A DNA stretch of 64,000 bases from Uruburuella testudinis (GTDB lineage: Bacteria; Pseudomonadota; Gammaproteobacteria; Burkholderiales; Neisseriaceae). Positions within the stretch are counted from its first letter, which is position 1, and each line of letters opens with the position of its first letter. Below the pieces are notes generated by a model. That model saw only the letters and a list, made by a program, of their open reading frames with translations. It was not told the origin of the DNA and ran no database searches. Of this stretch, positions 44,663 to 53,400 are shown piece after piece. The translations under genes and the position numbers were made by a program. The stretch is taken from assembly GCF_022870865.1 (NCBI RefSeq), contig NZ_CP091508.1, positions 2,666,001 through 2,730,000 of the forward strand. The letters are read 5' to 3'.

Positions 44663-44690
44663 ATTATACAACACCCAATCTTCTTGTCAA
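44663..44690 (-). promoter_or_regulatory. rRNA operon promoter
   Basis: On the minus strand a perfect -35 TTGACA and perfect -10 TATAAT are spaced by 16 bases, directly upstream of the leader boxA. This is the strongest promoter visible in the window. A further TGCTATAAT on the plus strand at 44741-44749 has no clear partner gene; the rest of 44691-44950 shows no gene. Confidence 0.9.
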
Positions 44691-44964
44691 CCGCAGAATC
44701 CAAAAACTTTATCAAAAAGCCTTCTCAATCCCACCGTCCGTGCTATAATTATCAGATCGTTTCGTCACCGCCGAAGCAGCGAAGAACCGAACTATACTCC
44801 CTCAACCAAACACCGTCAACCAAAATGCCGGAAGTTTTTTACCTAAAACCGGCATCGCCTTGTTTTAGATGCGCATTTTGTTTCGGCTTCTCTACTGCTT
44901 TTTTATCTGCACTGCTTCAAACTGGCTGCGGCCGCTGATTTTATGCTTGTGGCCGTCTGAAAAT

Positions 44965-45009
44965 TAACAAAAGCCGCCTGAAAAGATTATTATCTTCAGA
45001 CGGCTTTTA
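44965..45009 (-). terminator. dksA terminator
   Basis: An imperfect uptake-sequence pair (TAAAAGCCGTCTGAAG facing CTTTTCAGGCGGCTTTT) past the dksA stop. Confidence 0.65.
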
Positions 45010-45037
45010 TTAATTTTTTAATTATTGTCAGCTGCAC

Positions 45038-45454
45038 TTAATCAGCAAATTGTTTCTTGAGCTGCTCTCGGCGCTCTTGCGCCTCAACCGACAACGTGGC
45101 AGTCGGACGAGCCAACAAACGCTTGAGGCCGATGGGCTCGCCGGTATCCTGGCAGTAGCCGTAGTCGCCTTCATCGATTTTACGGATGGATGATTGCACT
45201 TTGCTCAATAATTTGCGTTCACGGTCACGGGTGCGCAGTTCCAGTGCATATTCTTCTTCCTGGGTTGCGCGATCAGCGGGGTCGGGCGCGGATTCGTGTT
45301 TTTGCAAATGATCGGTGGTGGCCGATGCATTTTCGATCAACTCGTCTTGCAGTTTAACCAATAAATCTCTAAAAAAGGCCAGTTGATCAGCATTCATGTA
45401 CTCTTCTTCCGGGCCGTTCCAATTCAGGATATCTTGTTCCGTCAGCTTTGCCAT
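45038..45454 (-). CDS. dksA: RNA polymerase-binding transcription factor DksA, zinc-cysteine-poor form
   Basis: A 138-residue coiled-coil factor that enters the RNA polymerase secondary channel and works with ppGpp. The coiled-coil tip motif DPADRA (D-x-x-D-x-A) is intact near residue 68. In the globular domain only one of the four zinc cysteines remains: YGYCQDTGEPIG replaces C-x2-C with C-x2-T, and ATLSVEAQ replaces the second C-x2-C with S-x2-A. This Cys-Thr-Ser-Ala pattern is that of zinc-independent DksA2-type proteins. It should still be active but insensitive to zinc loss. Confidence 0.93.
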   Translation of the reverse strand: MAKLTEQDILNWNGPEEEYMNADQLAFFRDLLVKLQDELIENASATTDHLQKHESAPDPADRATQEEEYALELRTRDRERKLLSKVQSSIRKIDEGDYGYCQDTGEPIGLKRLLARPTATLSVEAQERREQLKKQFAD

Positions 45455-45655
45455 AATTATTCTTTCATTCTCAGGTGATCATCAAACTGACTTTGAGGCA
45501 AAGTCAGGCTTGTTATTGATTTTGCAACATTTTGGTATCTTCCAAGAAGAAGGCAGCATCATAACATGATTTTGCCGCCCTGCTGCATCTTTACGCCTGT
45601 TTTATGATCGGCTTACCTGCTTTTGTCTTTAAATTATTGTTAAGTATCTGATAAC

Positions 45656-46213
45656 TCAACCCAACAACCACAAATTAAGTTTGCTGGTGAGTTGTGGCAG
45701 GATTACACTCAACCAAAACCACAGCACCAACACCAGAACGCTGCCTGAAAAATCGTAGCGCCCTATCTTAAGAAAGACAAACGGGCGGGAAAGAGGTTCA
45801 AAAATCCGGTGTAAAACCGCCAGTAAAGGCGAATAAGGATTACTGAAACTCAGCACCATACGCAACACCAGCCCCAACAGCAAAACATAGGCTACCGCTT
45901 TAAACAGGCTCAGCAAAGTAAACAATAGGTTTGCCGCCATGGCTTTGATGCCCAATCCGCTTGGCAAGGCCAGCAGCAACACCAGAGTAAACGATAAATA
46001 GTACAACACCACGCAAGCTAATACGCAGGCGGCATCCCAACGCCCCAAGGGTGGTGCGACCTTACGCAAAGGTTTGACCAGCCAATCGGTAGTTTGGCTG
46101 CAAAACTGTGCCAACGGGTGTTCAAAAGGCAGTTTCGCCCATTGCAGCAAACAACGGGTCAGACACACGATGGCCAATACATCGGCCAATAACAAAATCA
46201 CTTTTGCCAGCAT
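45656..46213 (-). CDS. yggT: YggT family inner-membrane protein
   Basis: A 185-residue protein with four to five hydrophobic segments and two YggT repeats, each with the pattern R-hydrophobic-x-W/FxxP: LTRCLLQWAKLPFEHPLAQF near the start, and LRMVLSFSNPYSPLLAVLHRIFEPLSRPF near residue 118. The role is unclear; family members are linked to osmotic or membrane functions and cell division. It starts 17 bases after proC, with an uptake sequence in between. The order yggS-proC-yggT is common in Beta- and Gammaproteobacteria. Confidence 0.88.
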   Translation of the reverse strand: MLAKVILLLADVLAIVCLTRCLLQWAKLPFEHPLAQFCSQTTDWLVKPLRKVAPPLGRWDAACVLACVVLYYLSFTLVLLLALPSGLGIKAMAANLLFTLLSLFKAVAYVLLLGLVLRMVLSFSNPYSPLLAVLHRIFEPLSRPFVFLKIGRYDFSGSVLVLVLWFWLSVILPQLTSKLNLWLLG

Positions 46214-46230
46214 GATTCAGACGGCCTCCA

Positions 46231-47031
46231 TTAAGACTGCTCCTCAAACTGGCGGGCAATTTCCTGCGAACGCGCCACACAAGCCTCGACACCGGCTGCA
46301 ATGGCCGCGGCGACGCCATGCTGTTTGAAGGTTTCAATGGCTTCGTGGGTGGTGCCGCCTTTTGAAGTCACATTTTGCTGCAATACCGCAAAATCACGGC
46401 CGGTTTCTTCAGCCAATGCCACGGCACCCTTAAATGTGGCCAAACTCAATTCATGTGCGGTTTCCGCATCAAAGCCCTGCGCCTGTGCCGCTTCTTTCAA
46501 CGCATCCAGCAGGTAAAACACATAAGCCAGGCCGCTGCCGCTGATGCCGGTCATGGCATGTATTTGCGCCTCATGCTCCAGCCATACGGCCTCGCCGGTA
46601 GCCGCCATAATATCTTCGGCAACACGTTTGTCGGTTTCTGCCACCCCCTCGGCGGCAAACAAACCCGACACGCCCAAACCCACACGGCTGGCAATATTCG
46701 GCATCACCCGCACAATGCGGCGGGTGCCGCCCAAATAGCGGCTCAAGGTATCTACTGTCAAACCGGCTGCCACCGACATCACCAATGCGCCGTTGGTTGC
46801 CACGCCCTCACAAGCCGCCTGCATATCTTGCGGCTTGACCGACAACACCAAAACATCCTGCCGGCCCAACGCCGGCAGTTTTTCCGACACGGCCACGCCA
46901 AACTGCTGTGCCAGCCGTTCGCGCTTCTCAGCACCCCGGTTGACAATATGTACATCGGCATCAGCATGATTGACCAATCCTGCCACAATGGCAGCCGTCA
47001 TATTGCCGCCGCCCAAAAAATAAACCGTCAT
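46231..47031 (-). CDS. proC: Pyrroline-5-carboxylate reductase
   Basis: A 266-residue NAD(P)H enzyme for the last step of proline synthesis. The N-terminal Rossmann motif FLGGGNMTAAIVAGL, LSVKPQDM near residue 66, RVMPNIASRVGLG near residue 118, and the C-terminal signature VTSKGGTTHEAIETF near residue 225 are all present. The ribosome-binding site GGGAGAA lies 9 bases from the ATG. Part of the yggS-proC-yggT group. Confidence 0.95.
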   Translation of the reverse strand: MTVYFLGGGNMTAAIVAGLVNHADADVHIVNRGAEKRERLAQQFGVAVSEKLPALGRQDVLVLSVKPQDMQAACEGVATNGALVMSVAAGLTVDTLSRYLGGTRRIVRVMPNIASRVGLGVSGLFAAEGVAETDKRVAEDIMAATGEAVWLEHEAQIHAMTGISGSGLAYVFYLLDALKEAAQAQGFDAETAHELSLATFKGAVALAEETGRDFAVLQQNVTSKGGTTHEAIETFKQHGVAAAIAAGVEACVARSQEIARQFEEQS

Positions 47032-47174
47032 GTTTCTTTTCTCCCATCATCTTCGTTTGACCACTTGATTGAAAGCACCGGTTAATCACACAGCGTCACA
47101 ACACTGCCCGTTTCAAATTGCCGGCCCTCTGCGCCGTGCCCTTTTCAGCCTTATGCCAACACAGATACTGTATC

Positions 47175-47209
47175 AGGCCGTCTGAAACCATGAACGTTTC
47201 AGACGGCCT
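47175..47209 (-). terminator. yggS terminator
   Basis: Facing uptake sequences (AGGCCGTCTGAAAC and GTTTCAGACGGCCT) between yggS and proC. Confidence 0.7.
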
Positions 47210-47221
47210 CACATTCCGGTT

Positions 47222-47914
47222 TCAAACATTATCGCGCTGGCCGAAAATAGCACTGCCGATACGCACATGTGTGGCACCGCATACCACAGCCAGCGCCATA
47301 TCCGCCGTCATGCCCATCGACAACACATCAGCAGCCACACCCGCCGCCTGCAATTGGGTCAACAGCGCCTGCATCTGCTTAAACTGCGCCTGCAAGCCCG
47401 CGTCGTCCGCCGCGGCTGCGGCCACACACATCAGGCCGCGCACCTTCAACCGCGGCAACTTCGCCACTTCGCAGGCCAGCGCCACAGCTTCTTCCGGCTT
47501 CACCCCGTGCTTGGCCGCTTCGGCAGCAATATTCACTTCAATACACACCTGTAATGCCGGCATATGCTCAGGGCGCTGGCTGCTCAAGCGCTGCGCTGTT
47601 TTCAAGCGGTCGATGGTGTGCACCCAATGTGCGCGTTCGGCCACCGGGCGGGTTTTATTCGATTGAATTTGGCCGATAATGTGCCAGACAATATCCGGGC
47701 AGTCAGCCAGCTCATCGGTTTTGGCATACCATTCCTGAATATAGTTTTCACCGAAATCGCGCTGACCCTCACAATATACGGCGCGAATATCAGCGGCAGG
47801 AAAGGTTTTGCCCACCGCCACCAGCCGAACACTGCCCGCGGGGCGCGAAGCAGCAGCTTCGGCGGCAGCAATTTCAGCCAGCACATTACGGTAGTTTTGT
47901 TGCAAGTTTGCCAT
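47222..47914 (-). CDS. yggS: PLP homeostasis protein YggS
   Basis: A 230-residue PLP-binding protein of the YggS/PLPBP family, which buffers pyridoxal phosphate and has no known reaction. The PLP lysine is in LVAVGKTFPAADI (~residue 36). FGENYIQEW (~residue 55), WHIIGQIQSNK (~residue 80) and LSMGMTADMALAVVCGATHVRIGSAIFG at the C-terminus are the family marks. The ATG at 47914 with GAGGG upstream is chosen; the frame runs open a further 107 codons upstream but crosses the pilT intergenic region. Divergent from pilT. Confidence 0.93.
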   Translation of the reverse strand: MANLQQNYRNVLAEIAAAEAAASRPAGSVRLVAVGKTFPAADIRAVYCEGQRDFGENYIQEWYAKTDELADCPDIVWHIIGQIQSNKTRPVAERAHWVHTIDRLKTAQRLSSQRPEHMPALQVCIEVNIAAEAAKHGVKPEEAVALACEVAKLPRLKVRGLMCVAAAAADDAGLQAQFKQMQALLTQLQAAGVAADVLSMGMTADMALAVVCGATHVRIGSAIFGQRDNV

Positions 47915-48053
47915 GCACAAGCCCTCATCGCAGCCATTTCCCAGGCCGTCTGAAAATAATTGATTTTTTGCTTGGTTTAAGCACCTATCATTCTTTAAAA
48001 TAAAACATTCATGCTGTTTATAAAAATTGTAACCCAAAATACGAAAGCACATT

Positions 48054-49094
48054 ATGCAAATTACCGATTTACTCGCATTCGGTGTGAAAAACAAAGCCTC
48101 CGACCTCCACCTCAGTGCCGGCATGCCGCCGATGATCCGCGTACACGGCGACATCCGCCGCATCAACCTGCCCGAAATGAGCAGCGAAGAAGTCGGCCAC
48201 ATGATTACTTCGGTGATGAACGACCACCAGCGCAAACTCTACCAGCAAAACATGGAAACCGATTTTTCATTCGAGCTGCCCAATGTGGCCCGTTTCCGCG
48301 TGAATGCCTTTATGTCCAACCGCGGCCCCGCAGCCGTATTCCGCACCGTGCCCAGCACCGTGCTCACCCTCGATGATTTGAAAGCCCCGCGCATTTTTCA
48401 AAAAATTGCTGAAAATCCGCGCGGGCTGGTATTGGTAACCGGCCCCACCGGCTCAGGCAAATCCACCACGCTGGCGGCCATGCTCAACTATATCAACGAA
48501 ACCCAACCCGCACACATCCTCACCATCGAAGACCCGATTGAATTTGTGCACGAAAGCAAAAAAGCACTCATCAACCAGCGCGAGCTGCACGAACACACCC
48601 ACAGTTTTGCCGCCGCCCTGCGCTCTGCGCTGCGTGAAGACCCGGACGTGATTTTAATCGGCGAGATGCGCGATCCCGAAACCATCAGCCTGGCGCTGAC
48701 CGCAGCCGAAACCGGCCACCTCGTATTCGGCACCTTGCATACCACCGGCGCTGCCAAAACGGTAGACCGGATTGTCGATGTTTTTCCCGCCGGCGAAAAA
48801 GAAATGGTGCGCTCGATGCTTTCCGAGAGCCTGCGTGCCGTCATCTCACAAACCCTGCTGAAAACCCGCAACGGCGAAGGCCGCGTGGCCGCACATGAAA
48901 TCCTGATTTCCACCCCCGCCGTGCGCAACCTGATTCGCGAAAACAAAATCGCCCAAATTGCTTCGGCACTGCAAACCGGCCAAGCACACGGCATGCAGAC
49001 GCTCGACCAATCGCTGCAAGCCTTATTGCGCCAAGGCATCATCAGCGCCGAAGTTGCCCGCAGCAAAGCGCAAAACCTCGATGCCGTTATGTAA
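48054..49094 (+). CDS. pilT: Type IV pilus retraction ATPase PilT
   Basis: A 346-residue hexameric ATPase that depolymerises type IV pili, driving twitching and DNA uptake. The start MQITDLLAFGVKNKASDLHLSAG, Walker A GPTGSGKST (~residue 130), Asp box DPIEFVHE, Walker B LIGEMRDPETI (~residue 205), the His box HLVFGTLHTT, and the AIRNLIRE-like motif AVRNLIRE near residue 285 are all intact. It heads the pilT-pilU pair, with a 185-base gap that holds a repeat element starting on its stop codon. Confidence 0.97.
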   Translation: MQITDLLAFGVKNKASDLHLSAGMPPMIRVHGDIRRINLPEMSSEEVGHMITSVMNDHQRKLYQQNMETDFSFELPNVARFRVNAFMSNRGPAAVFRTVPSTVLTLDDLKAPRIFQKIAENPRGLVLVTGPTGSGKSTTLAAMLNYINETQPAHILTIEDPIEFVHESKKALINQRELHEHTHSFAAALRSALREDPDVILIGEMRDPETISLALTAAETGHLVFGTLHTTGAAKTVDRIVDVFPAGEKEMVRSMLSESLRAVISQTLLKTRNGEGRVAAHEILISTPAVRNLIRENKIAQIASALQTGQAHGMQTLDQSLQALLRQGIISAEVARSKAQNLDAVM

Positions 49095-49199
49095 TACCAA
49101 TTCACAAAAATAACCTAACAGCGTTGGCTCGCCTTGCCGTACTAGCTGTACTGTCTTCGGCTCGCCGCCTTGTTAGCTTACTTTTGTGATTTGGTATAA
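49092..49199 (+). repeat. Family-3 repeat at the pilT stop codon
   Basis: 108 bases. The left end TAATACCAATTCACAAAA is the inverse of the right end TTTTGTGATTTGGTATAA. The inside reads GCGTTGGCTCGCC..CTGTACTGTC..CTCGCCGCCTTGTTAGC. The first three bases are the pilT stop codon. Confidence 0.8.
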
Positions 49200-49279
49200 C
49201 CCCGTCCACACAACCGCCCGGCCGGCCTGCTGGATTCAACAGCATGCCCGTCCGCCAACTTTTCCACACAGGCCCTATC

Positions 49280-50506
49280 ATGAGTGAACCCGACCGACTG
49301 CACAACCTGCTCAGCGAAATGGTGCAGGCATATTCGCAAAAAAACCAGCCCCCGCACATCCCTACTCCCGCCGAAATCGGCAGCCACCTGCATCCGCTGC
49401 TCGACCGCATGTGTGCCGATGCCGAACAGCGCGGCGCCTCTGATATTTTCATCAGCGCCGGTTTTCCGCCGGCCATGAAAATCAACGGCGTGCTCACGCC
49501 CATGCCGCACAAAGCCTTAAGCAGCCAAGACACGGCTGCCATTGCCGAATCCACCATGAATCAGGAACAGCTCGAAGCGTTTACCCGCGATCTGGATTTA
49601 AACTACGCCGTGCAATCGCGCAGCAACACCCGCTACCGCGTCAACGCCTACCACGAACAAGGCCGCGCAGGTTTGGTGTTGCGCCGCATCAATCAAGAAA
49701 TTCCGTCGGTCGACGATTTAGGCCTGCCGCCGCAATTAAAAGAGCTGGCACTCAAACCGCGCGGACTGCTGATTTTGGCCGGCCCCACCGGCTCAGGCAA
49801 ATCCACCTCGATGGCCGCCATGCTCAACCACCGCAACCACAAACTGCCCGGCCACATCATCACCATCGAAGACCCGATCGAATACCTTTATAAACCACGC
49901 CGCTGCATCATTACCCAACGCGAAATCGGCATTGACACGCCCGATTGGAAACTGGCGGTACAAAACGCCATGCGCCAAGCGCCCGATGTGGTGTGCATCG
50001 GCGAAGTGCGCAATGAAAACAGCATGGAATACGCACTCCAACTGGCGCAAACCGGCCACCTGTGCATCTTCACCCTGCACGCCAACAACGCCGCCCAAGC
50101 CATCGAGCGCATCATCAACTTTTATCAGGAAGACCGCCGCCAACAGGTATTAATGGATTTAGCGCTCAATTTAGTCGGCATCATCGGCCAGCGCCTTGCC
50201 ATCAAAAAAGCAGGCGGACGCACCGCCATTATCGACCTGCTGCTCAACACCCCTGCCGTGCAGGACTTGATTTTCAAAGGCGAGCTGATGGGCATTAAAG
50301 AAACCATGACCCGCTCCGGCAACGACGGCATGCAAACTTTCGACCAGCATTTGTTCGACCTCTACATCCGCGACCAAATCAGCCACGATGAAGCCCTGCG
50401 CCAAGCCGATTCCGCCAACGACTTGCGCCTGCGCATCCAGCTGCACGAAGAAGGCGGCCGGCCCGAACGGCTGTATGACCGCATCAGCGATTTAAACCTG
50501 ATGTAA
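49280..50506 (+). CDS. pilU: Type IV pilus ATPase PilU
   Basis: A 408-residue PilT paralogue that helps retraction and modulates pilus function. Walker A GPTGSGKSTS (~residue 170), EDPIEYLYKP, Walker B VVCIGEVRNENSMEYAL (~residue 240), HLCIFTLHANN and AVQDLIFKGELMGIKE are seen. An upstream in-frame ATG (49244) would add 12 residues; the chosen start gives the length I recall for neisserial PilU. Its TAA stop is again the first codon of a family-3 repeat. Confidence 0.94.
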   Translation: MSEPDRLHNLLSEMVQAYSQKNQPPHIPTPAEIGSHLHPLLDRMCADAEQRGASDIFISAGFPPAMKINGVLTPMPHKALSSQDTAAIAESTMNQEQLEAFTRDLDLNYAVQSRSNTRYRVNAYHEQGRAGLVLRRINQEIPSVDDLGLPPQLKELALKPRGLLILAGPTGSGKSTSMAAMLNHRNHKLPGHIITIEDPIEYLYKPRRCIITQREIGIDTPDWKLAVQNAMRQAPDVVCIGEVRNENSMEYALQLAQTGHLCIFTLHANNAAQAIERIINFYQEDRRQQVLMDLALNLVGIIGQRLAIKKAGGRTAIIDLLLNTPAVQDLIFKGELMGIKETMTRSGNDGMQTFDQHLFDLYIRDQISHDEALRQADSANDLRLRIQLHEEGGRPERLYDRISDLNLM

Positions 50507-50600
50507 TAACCATTCAGAAAAAAGCCAACAGCATCGGCGCGCCTTACCGCACTGCCTGCACTCCGCCGCCTTGTTCGCTTAGTTTTATGAATGGATTAAA
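50504..50600 (+). repeat. Family-3 repeat at the pilU stop codon
   Basis: Left end TAATAACCATTCAGAAAA; right end TTTTATGAATGGATTAAA. The interior (AGCATCGGCGCGCC..CGCCGCCTTGTTCGCTTA) matches the other copies. Confidence 0.75.
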
Positions 50601-50619
50601 ACACCGCCGACAGCAAGAC

Positions 50620-50648
50620 AGGCCGTCTGAAAACGTTTCAGACGGCCT
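50620..50648. terminator. Bidirectional uptake-sequence terminator between pilU and the cytochrome assembly gene
   Basis: AGGCCGTCTGAAAACGTTTCAGACGGCCT, tight hairpin between convergent genes. Confidence 0.8.
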
Positions 50649-50727
50649 GATTCAATCTCTTAATTGGGAATCTTGTTATCCCCAACCCACATTCCACCTT
50701 TCACATTTCACGCCAGGGTAACCATAA

Positions 50728-51534
50728 TTACCGGTGCAAAATAATTTCCAACACAAACTTACTGCCGACATAAGCCAACATCAGGCTGACAAAACCAATA
50801 ATCGTCCACACCGCCACTTTTTTTCCGCGCCATGCCGTCATGCTGTGCTTCAACAGCAACCCGCCGTAAATCAGCCACGACAATATCCCGAAGACTGTTT
50901 TATGGCTAAGCGAGGCCGATTTTCCGAATACTGCCTCGGCAAAAAAGGTGCCGCTGACCACAGAATAAGTCAGCAGCAAAAAACCTGCCCACATTCCTTG
51001 AAACATCAGTTTTTCCAAGCTCAGCAGCGGCGGCAGAAACGACACCAGCGCCGAAAACTTTCTTTTATGCAGCTCGCGGTTCAGCAATAAAACCAATACG
51101 GCCAGCAAAGTCACGATGCCGAAAAGGCCGTATGCCAGCAATGAGGCGCCGACATGGAGCATAAACGGCCAGTCGCTGATTTGGTAGCCGATAAATTTGC
51201 CCGGAAAAACCACGCCCAGCAATAATGAAAATGCCGCACAAGGATAAAGTAGCAATTGCAATCCGCGCAAAGAATAGAAAAAACTGCCGCACCAATACAT
51301 CATCAACATCAGCCACACAATCAAGCTGATCGAATAGCCGAAGCCCATAATCAGTATTTGATCCTGCAAAACCGGCAGCGACAAAGCCACACCGTGCACC
51401 AGCAGCGCCGCCGCCAAAACCGCCAATTCCATTTTCAGCGGATACGGCGTTTCACCGCGTTTCTTGTAACGCAGCCACACAAAACCGGCCAATCCGGCAT
51501 ACACGAGCATCAAACAAATCAATACAATCGGCAT
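50728..51534 (-). CDS. Cytochrome c assembly family membrane protein (YpjD/CcsA-like)
   Basis: A 268-residue inner-membrane protein with about eight hydrophobic segments, of the CcsA/CcmC-like family. HVGASLLAYGLFGIVTLLAVL near residue 127 holds a His typical of the haem-handling helix, and FQGMWAGFLLLTYSVVSGTFFAE near residue 179 is a family-like stretch. SLSHKTVFGILSWLIYGGLLLKH near residue 209 carries two further histidines. The tryptophan-rich WWD haem loop of true CcsA is not clear, so it is closer to YpjD, which often lies next to ffh. It is divergent from ffh here. Confidence 0.8.
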   Translation of the reverse strand: MPIVLICLMLVYAGLAGFVWLRYKKRGETPYPLKMELAVLAAALLVHGVALSLPVLQDQILIMGFGYSISLIVWLMLMMYWCGSFFYSLRGLQLLLYPCAAFSLLLGVVFPGKFIGYQISDWPFMLHVGASLLAYGLFGIVTLLAVLVLLLNRELHKRKFSALVSFLPPLLSLEKLMFQGMWAGFLLLTYSVVSGTFFAEAVFGKSASLSHKTVFGILSWLIYGGLLLKHSMTAWRGKKVAVWTIIGFVSLMLAYVGSKFVLEIILHR

Positions 51535-51644
51535 TACAAACTTTCTTTGTGTGCATATTCATTGCCGCACACGTAGTGTAGAATAAGGCAATTTTAGCAA
51601 ATAACGCCCATTTAGTGGCAGCTATTCTCATTATAAGGATACGC

Positions 51645-53006
51645 ATGTTAGATAATTTAACCAGCCGCTTTAACAATGTGTTTAAAAACATCCGCGGCCA
51701 AGCAACACTGACCGAAGACAACATCAAGGCCGCCTTACGCGAAGTTCGCCTGGCACTGCTTGAGGCCGATGTTGCACTGCCGATTGTCAAAGACTTTGTC
51801 AACAGCGTGAAAGAAAAAGCGTTGGGCAAAGAAATCACCGACAGCCTCACGCCCGACCAAGCCTTTATCGGCGTGGTCAACGAAGCGCTGGTGGAGCTGA
51901 TGGGCAAAGAAAACAGCTCGCTCAATCTATCTGCCGCCCCCCCTGCCGTGGTATTGATGGCCGGCTTGCAGGGTGCAGGTAAAACCACAACTGTAGGCAA
52001 ACTTTCGCGGCTGTTGAAAAACGAGCAGAAAAAGAAAATTCTGGTGGTGTCTGCCGACGTATACCGCCCTGCCGCAATTGAGCAGCTCAAATTGCTGGCC
52101 GAACAAGTGGGGGTGGATTTTTTCCCTTCCGACAACAGCCAGCAACCGGTAGAAATCGCCCGTGCCGCCGTCGATTATGCCAAAAAGCATTTTTATGATG
52201 TATTAATGGTCGACACTGCCGGCCGCCTGGCCATTGATGAAGCCATGATGGCCGAAATCAAAGCCCTACATGCCGCAGTAAACCCGGTGGAAACCCTGTT
52301 TGTGGTGGATGCCATGCTCGGCCAAGATGCAGTCAACACCGCACAGGCCTTCAACGAGGCCTTGCCGCTTACCGGTGTGATTCTGACCAAAATGGACGGC
52401 GATTCGCGCGGCGGTGCGGCCTTGTCGGTACGCCAAACCACCGGCAAACCGATTAAATTTATCGGCATCGGCGAAAAAGTTACCGGCCTGGAGCCGTTCC
52501 ACCCCGATCGTATTGCCAGCCGTATTCTCGGCATGGGCGACGTGCTCACTTTGATTGAAGATGTGCAAAAAGGCATCGATGAAGAAGTGGCCGCCAAAAT
52601 GGCGAAGAAGCTGCATAAAGGCAAAGGCTTCGATTTAAACGACTTTAAAGAACAAATCCAGCAAATGCGCAATATGGGCGGGCTGGAAAACATCATGTCG
52701 AAAATGCCGGGCGAAATCGGCCAGCTTTCCAAACAGATTCCAGAAGGCAGCGCCGAAAAAGCGATGGGGCACGTAGAAGCCATCATCAATTCGATGACGG
52801 CAAAAGAGCGCGCCAATCCCGCGTTGATTAAAGCCAGCCGCAAACGCCGTATTGCTGCGGGCTCCGGCACCACCGTTCAAGAAGTCAACAAAATGCTCAA
52901 GCAATTCGAGCAATCTCAACAGATGATGAAAATGTTCAGCGGAAAAGGCATGAGCAAACTGATGAATATGGCCAAGGGCATGAAAGGCCGCTTCCCCGGC
53001 ATGTGA
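51645..53006 (+). CDS. ffh: Signal recognition particle protein Ffh
   Basis: A 453-residue GTPase that binds signal peptides and 4.5S RNA for membrane targeting. The N domain starts MLDNLTSRFNNVFKNIRGQ. The G domain has G1 GLQGAGKTTT (~residue 106), DTAGRLAIDEAMM (~residue 191), TKMDGDSRGGAAL (~residue 248) and GIGEKVTGLEPFHPDRIA. The Met-rich M domain ends RIAAGSGTTVQEVN and MMKMFSGKGMSKLMNMAKGMKGRFPGM-type sequence. The ATG follows ATAAGGAT; a CTG/other start 30 bases upstream is unlikely. Confidence 0.96.
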   Translation: MLDNLTSRFNNVFKNIRGQATLTEDNIKAALREVRLALLEADVALPIVKDFVNSVKEKALGKEITDSLTPDQAFIGVVNEALVELMGKENSSLNLSAAPPAVVLMAGLQGAGKTTTVGKLSRLLKNEQKKKILVVSADVYRPAAIEQLKLLAEQVGVDFFPSDNSQQPVEIARAAVDYAKKHFYDVLMVDTAGRLAIDEAMMAEIKALHAAVNPVETLFVVDAMLGQDAVNTAQAFNEALPLTGVILTKMDGDSRGGAALSVRQTTGKPIKFIGIGEKVTGLEPFHPDRIASRILGMGDVLTLIEDVQKGIDEEVAAKMAKKLHKGKGFDLNDFKEQIQQMRNMGGLENIMSKMPGEIGQLSKQIPEGSAEKAMGHVEAIINSMTAKERANPALIKASRKRRIAAGSGTTVQEVNKMLKQFEQSQQMMKMFSGKGMSKLMNMAKGMKGRFPGM

Positions 53007-53054
53007 AGTTTCAGACGGCCTCATGGTAAACATCATGAGGCCGTCTGAAACTTC
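53005..53054 (+). terminator. ffh terminator with 21-bp perfect stem
   Basis: GAAGTTTCAGACGGCCTCATG pairs perfectly with its complement across an 8-base loop. The stem overlaps the last bases of the ffh stop codon. Confidence 0.85.
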
Positions 53055-53345
53055 ACGTTGAAACATGGCCATTAAAATTCAAAACTCAGGCCGTCTGAAA
53101 CATATTCTGAAACCTATCATGTCTGAACAACGGCATTCGCAGCGGAAGGTAATCCGGTAGAGGCCGTCTGAAATATAATGGAATAAGAAAGAAGTGATGC
53201 AAGGCAGTAAGCCGCAAACAGTGAGCGCGTAACAGCAAGGCGCGGCAACGCCATAGCCCTTTTTTATTTATTTCACTATATTTGCACCGCCCTCGACCCG
53301 CCGCCTTGTTTGCTTACTTTTGTGCATGGGTATCACAAACAGCCG
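53055..53345. other. Spacer with single uptake sequences and a repeat fragment
   Basis: No gene. Uptake sequences lie near 53089 and 53160. The stretch 53285-53335 (CGACCCGCCGCCTTGTTTGCTTACTTTTGTGCATGGGTAT) is the right half of a family-3 repeat. Confidence 0.5.
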
Positions 53346-53351
53346 TAAAAA

Positions 53352-53373
53352 AAGAGCACCGTTTCCGGTGCTC
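53352..53373 (-). terminator. dnaK terminator
   Basis: On the minus strand GAGCACCGgaaaCGGTGCTC is followed by seven T. It is one of the few strong terminators here not built from uptake sequences. Confidence 0.9.
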
Positions 53374-53400
53374 TCTCTCTTGGGCGTGATCCGATAAAAC

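Noticed and set aside
47915..48235. N-terminal extension of yggS by 107 codons
   Set aside because: It runs across the pilT promoter and start region. The family begins at the ATG at 47914, which has a good ribosome-binding site.
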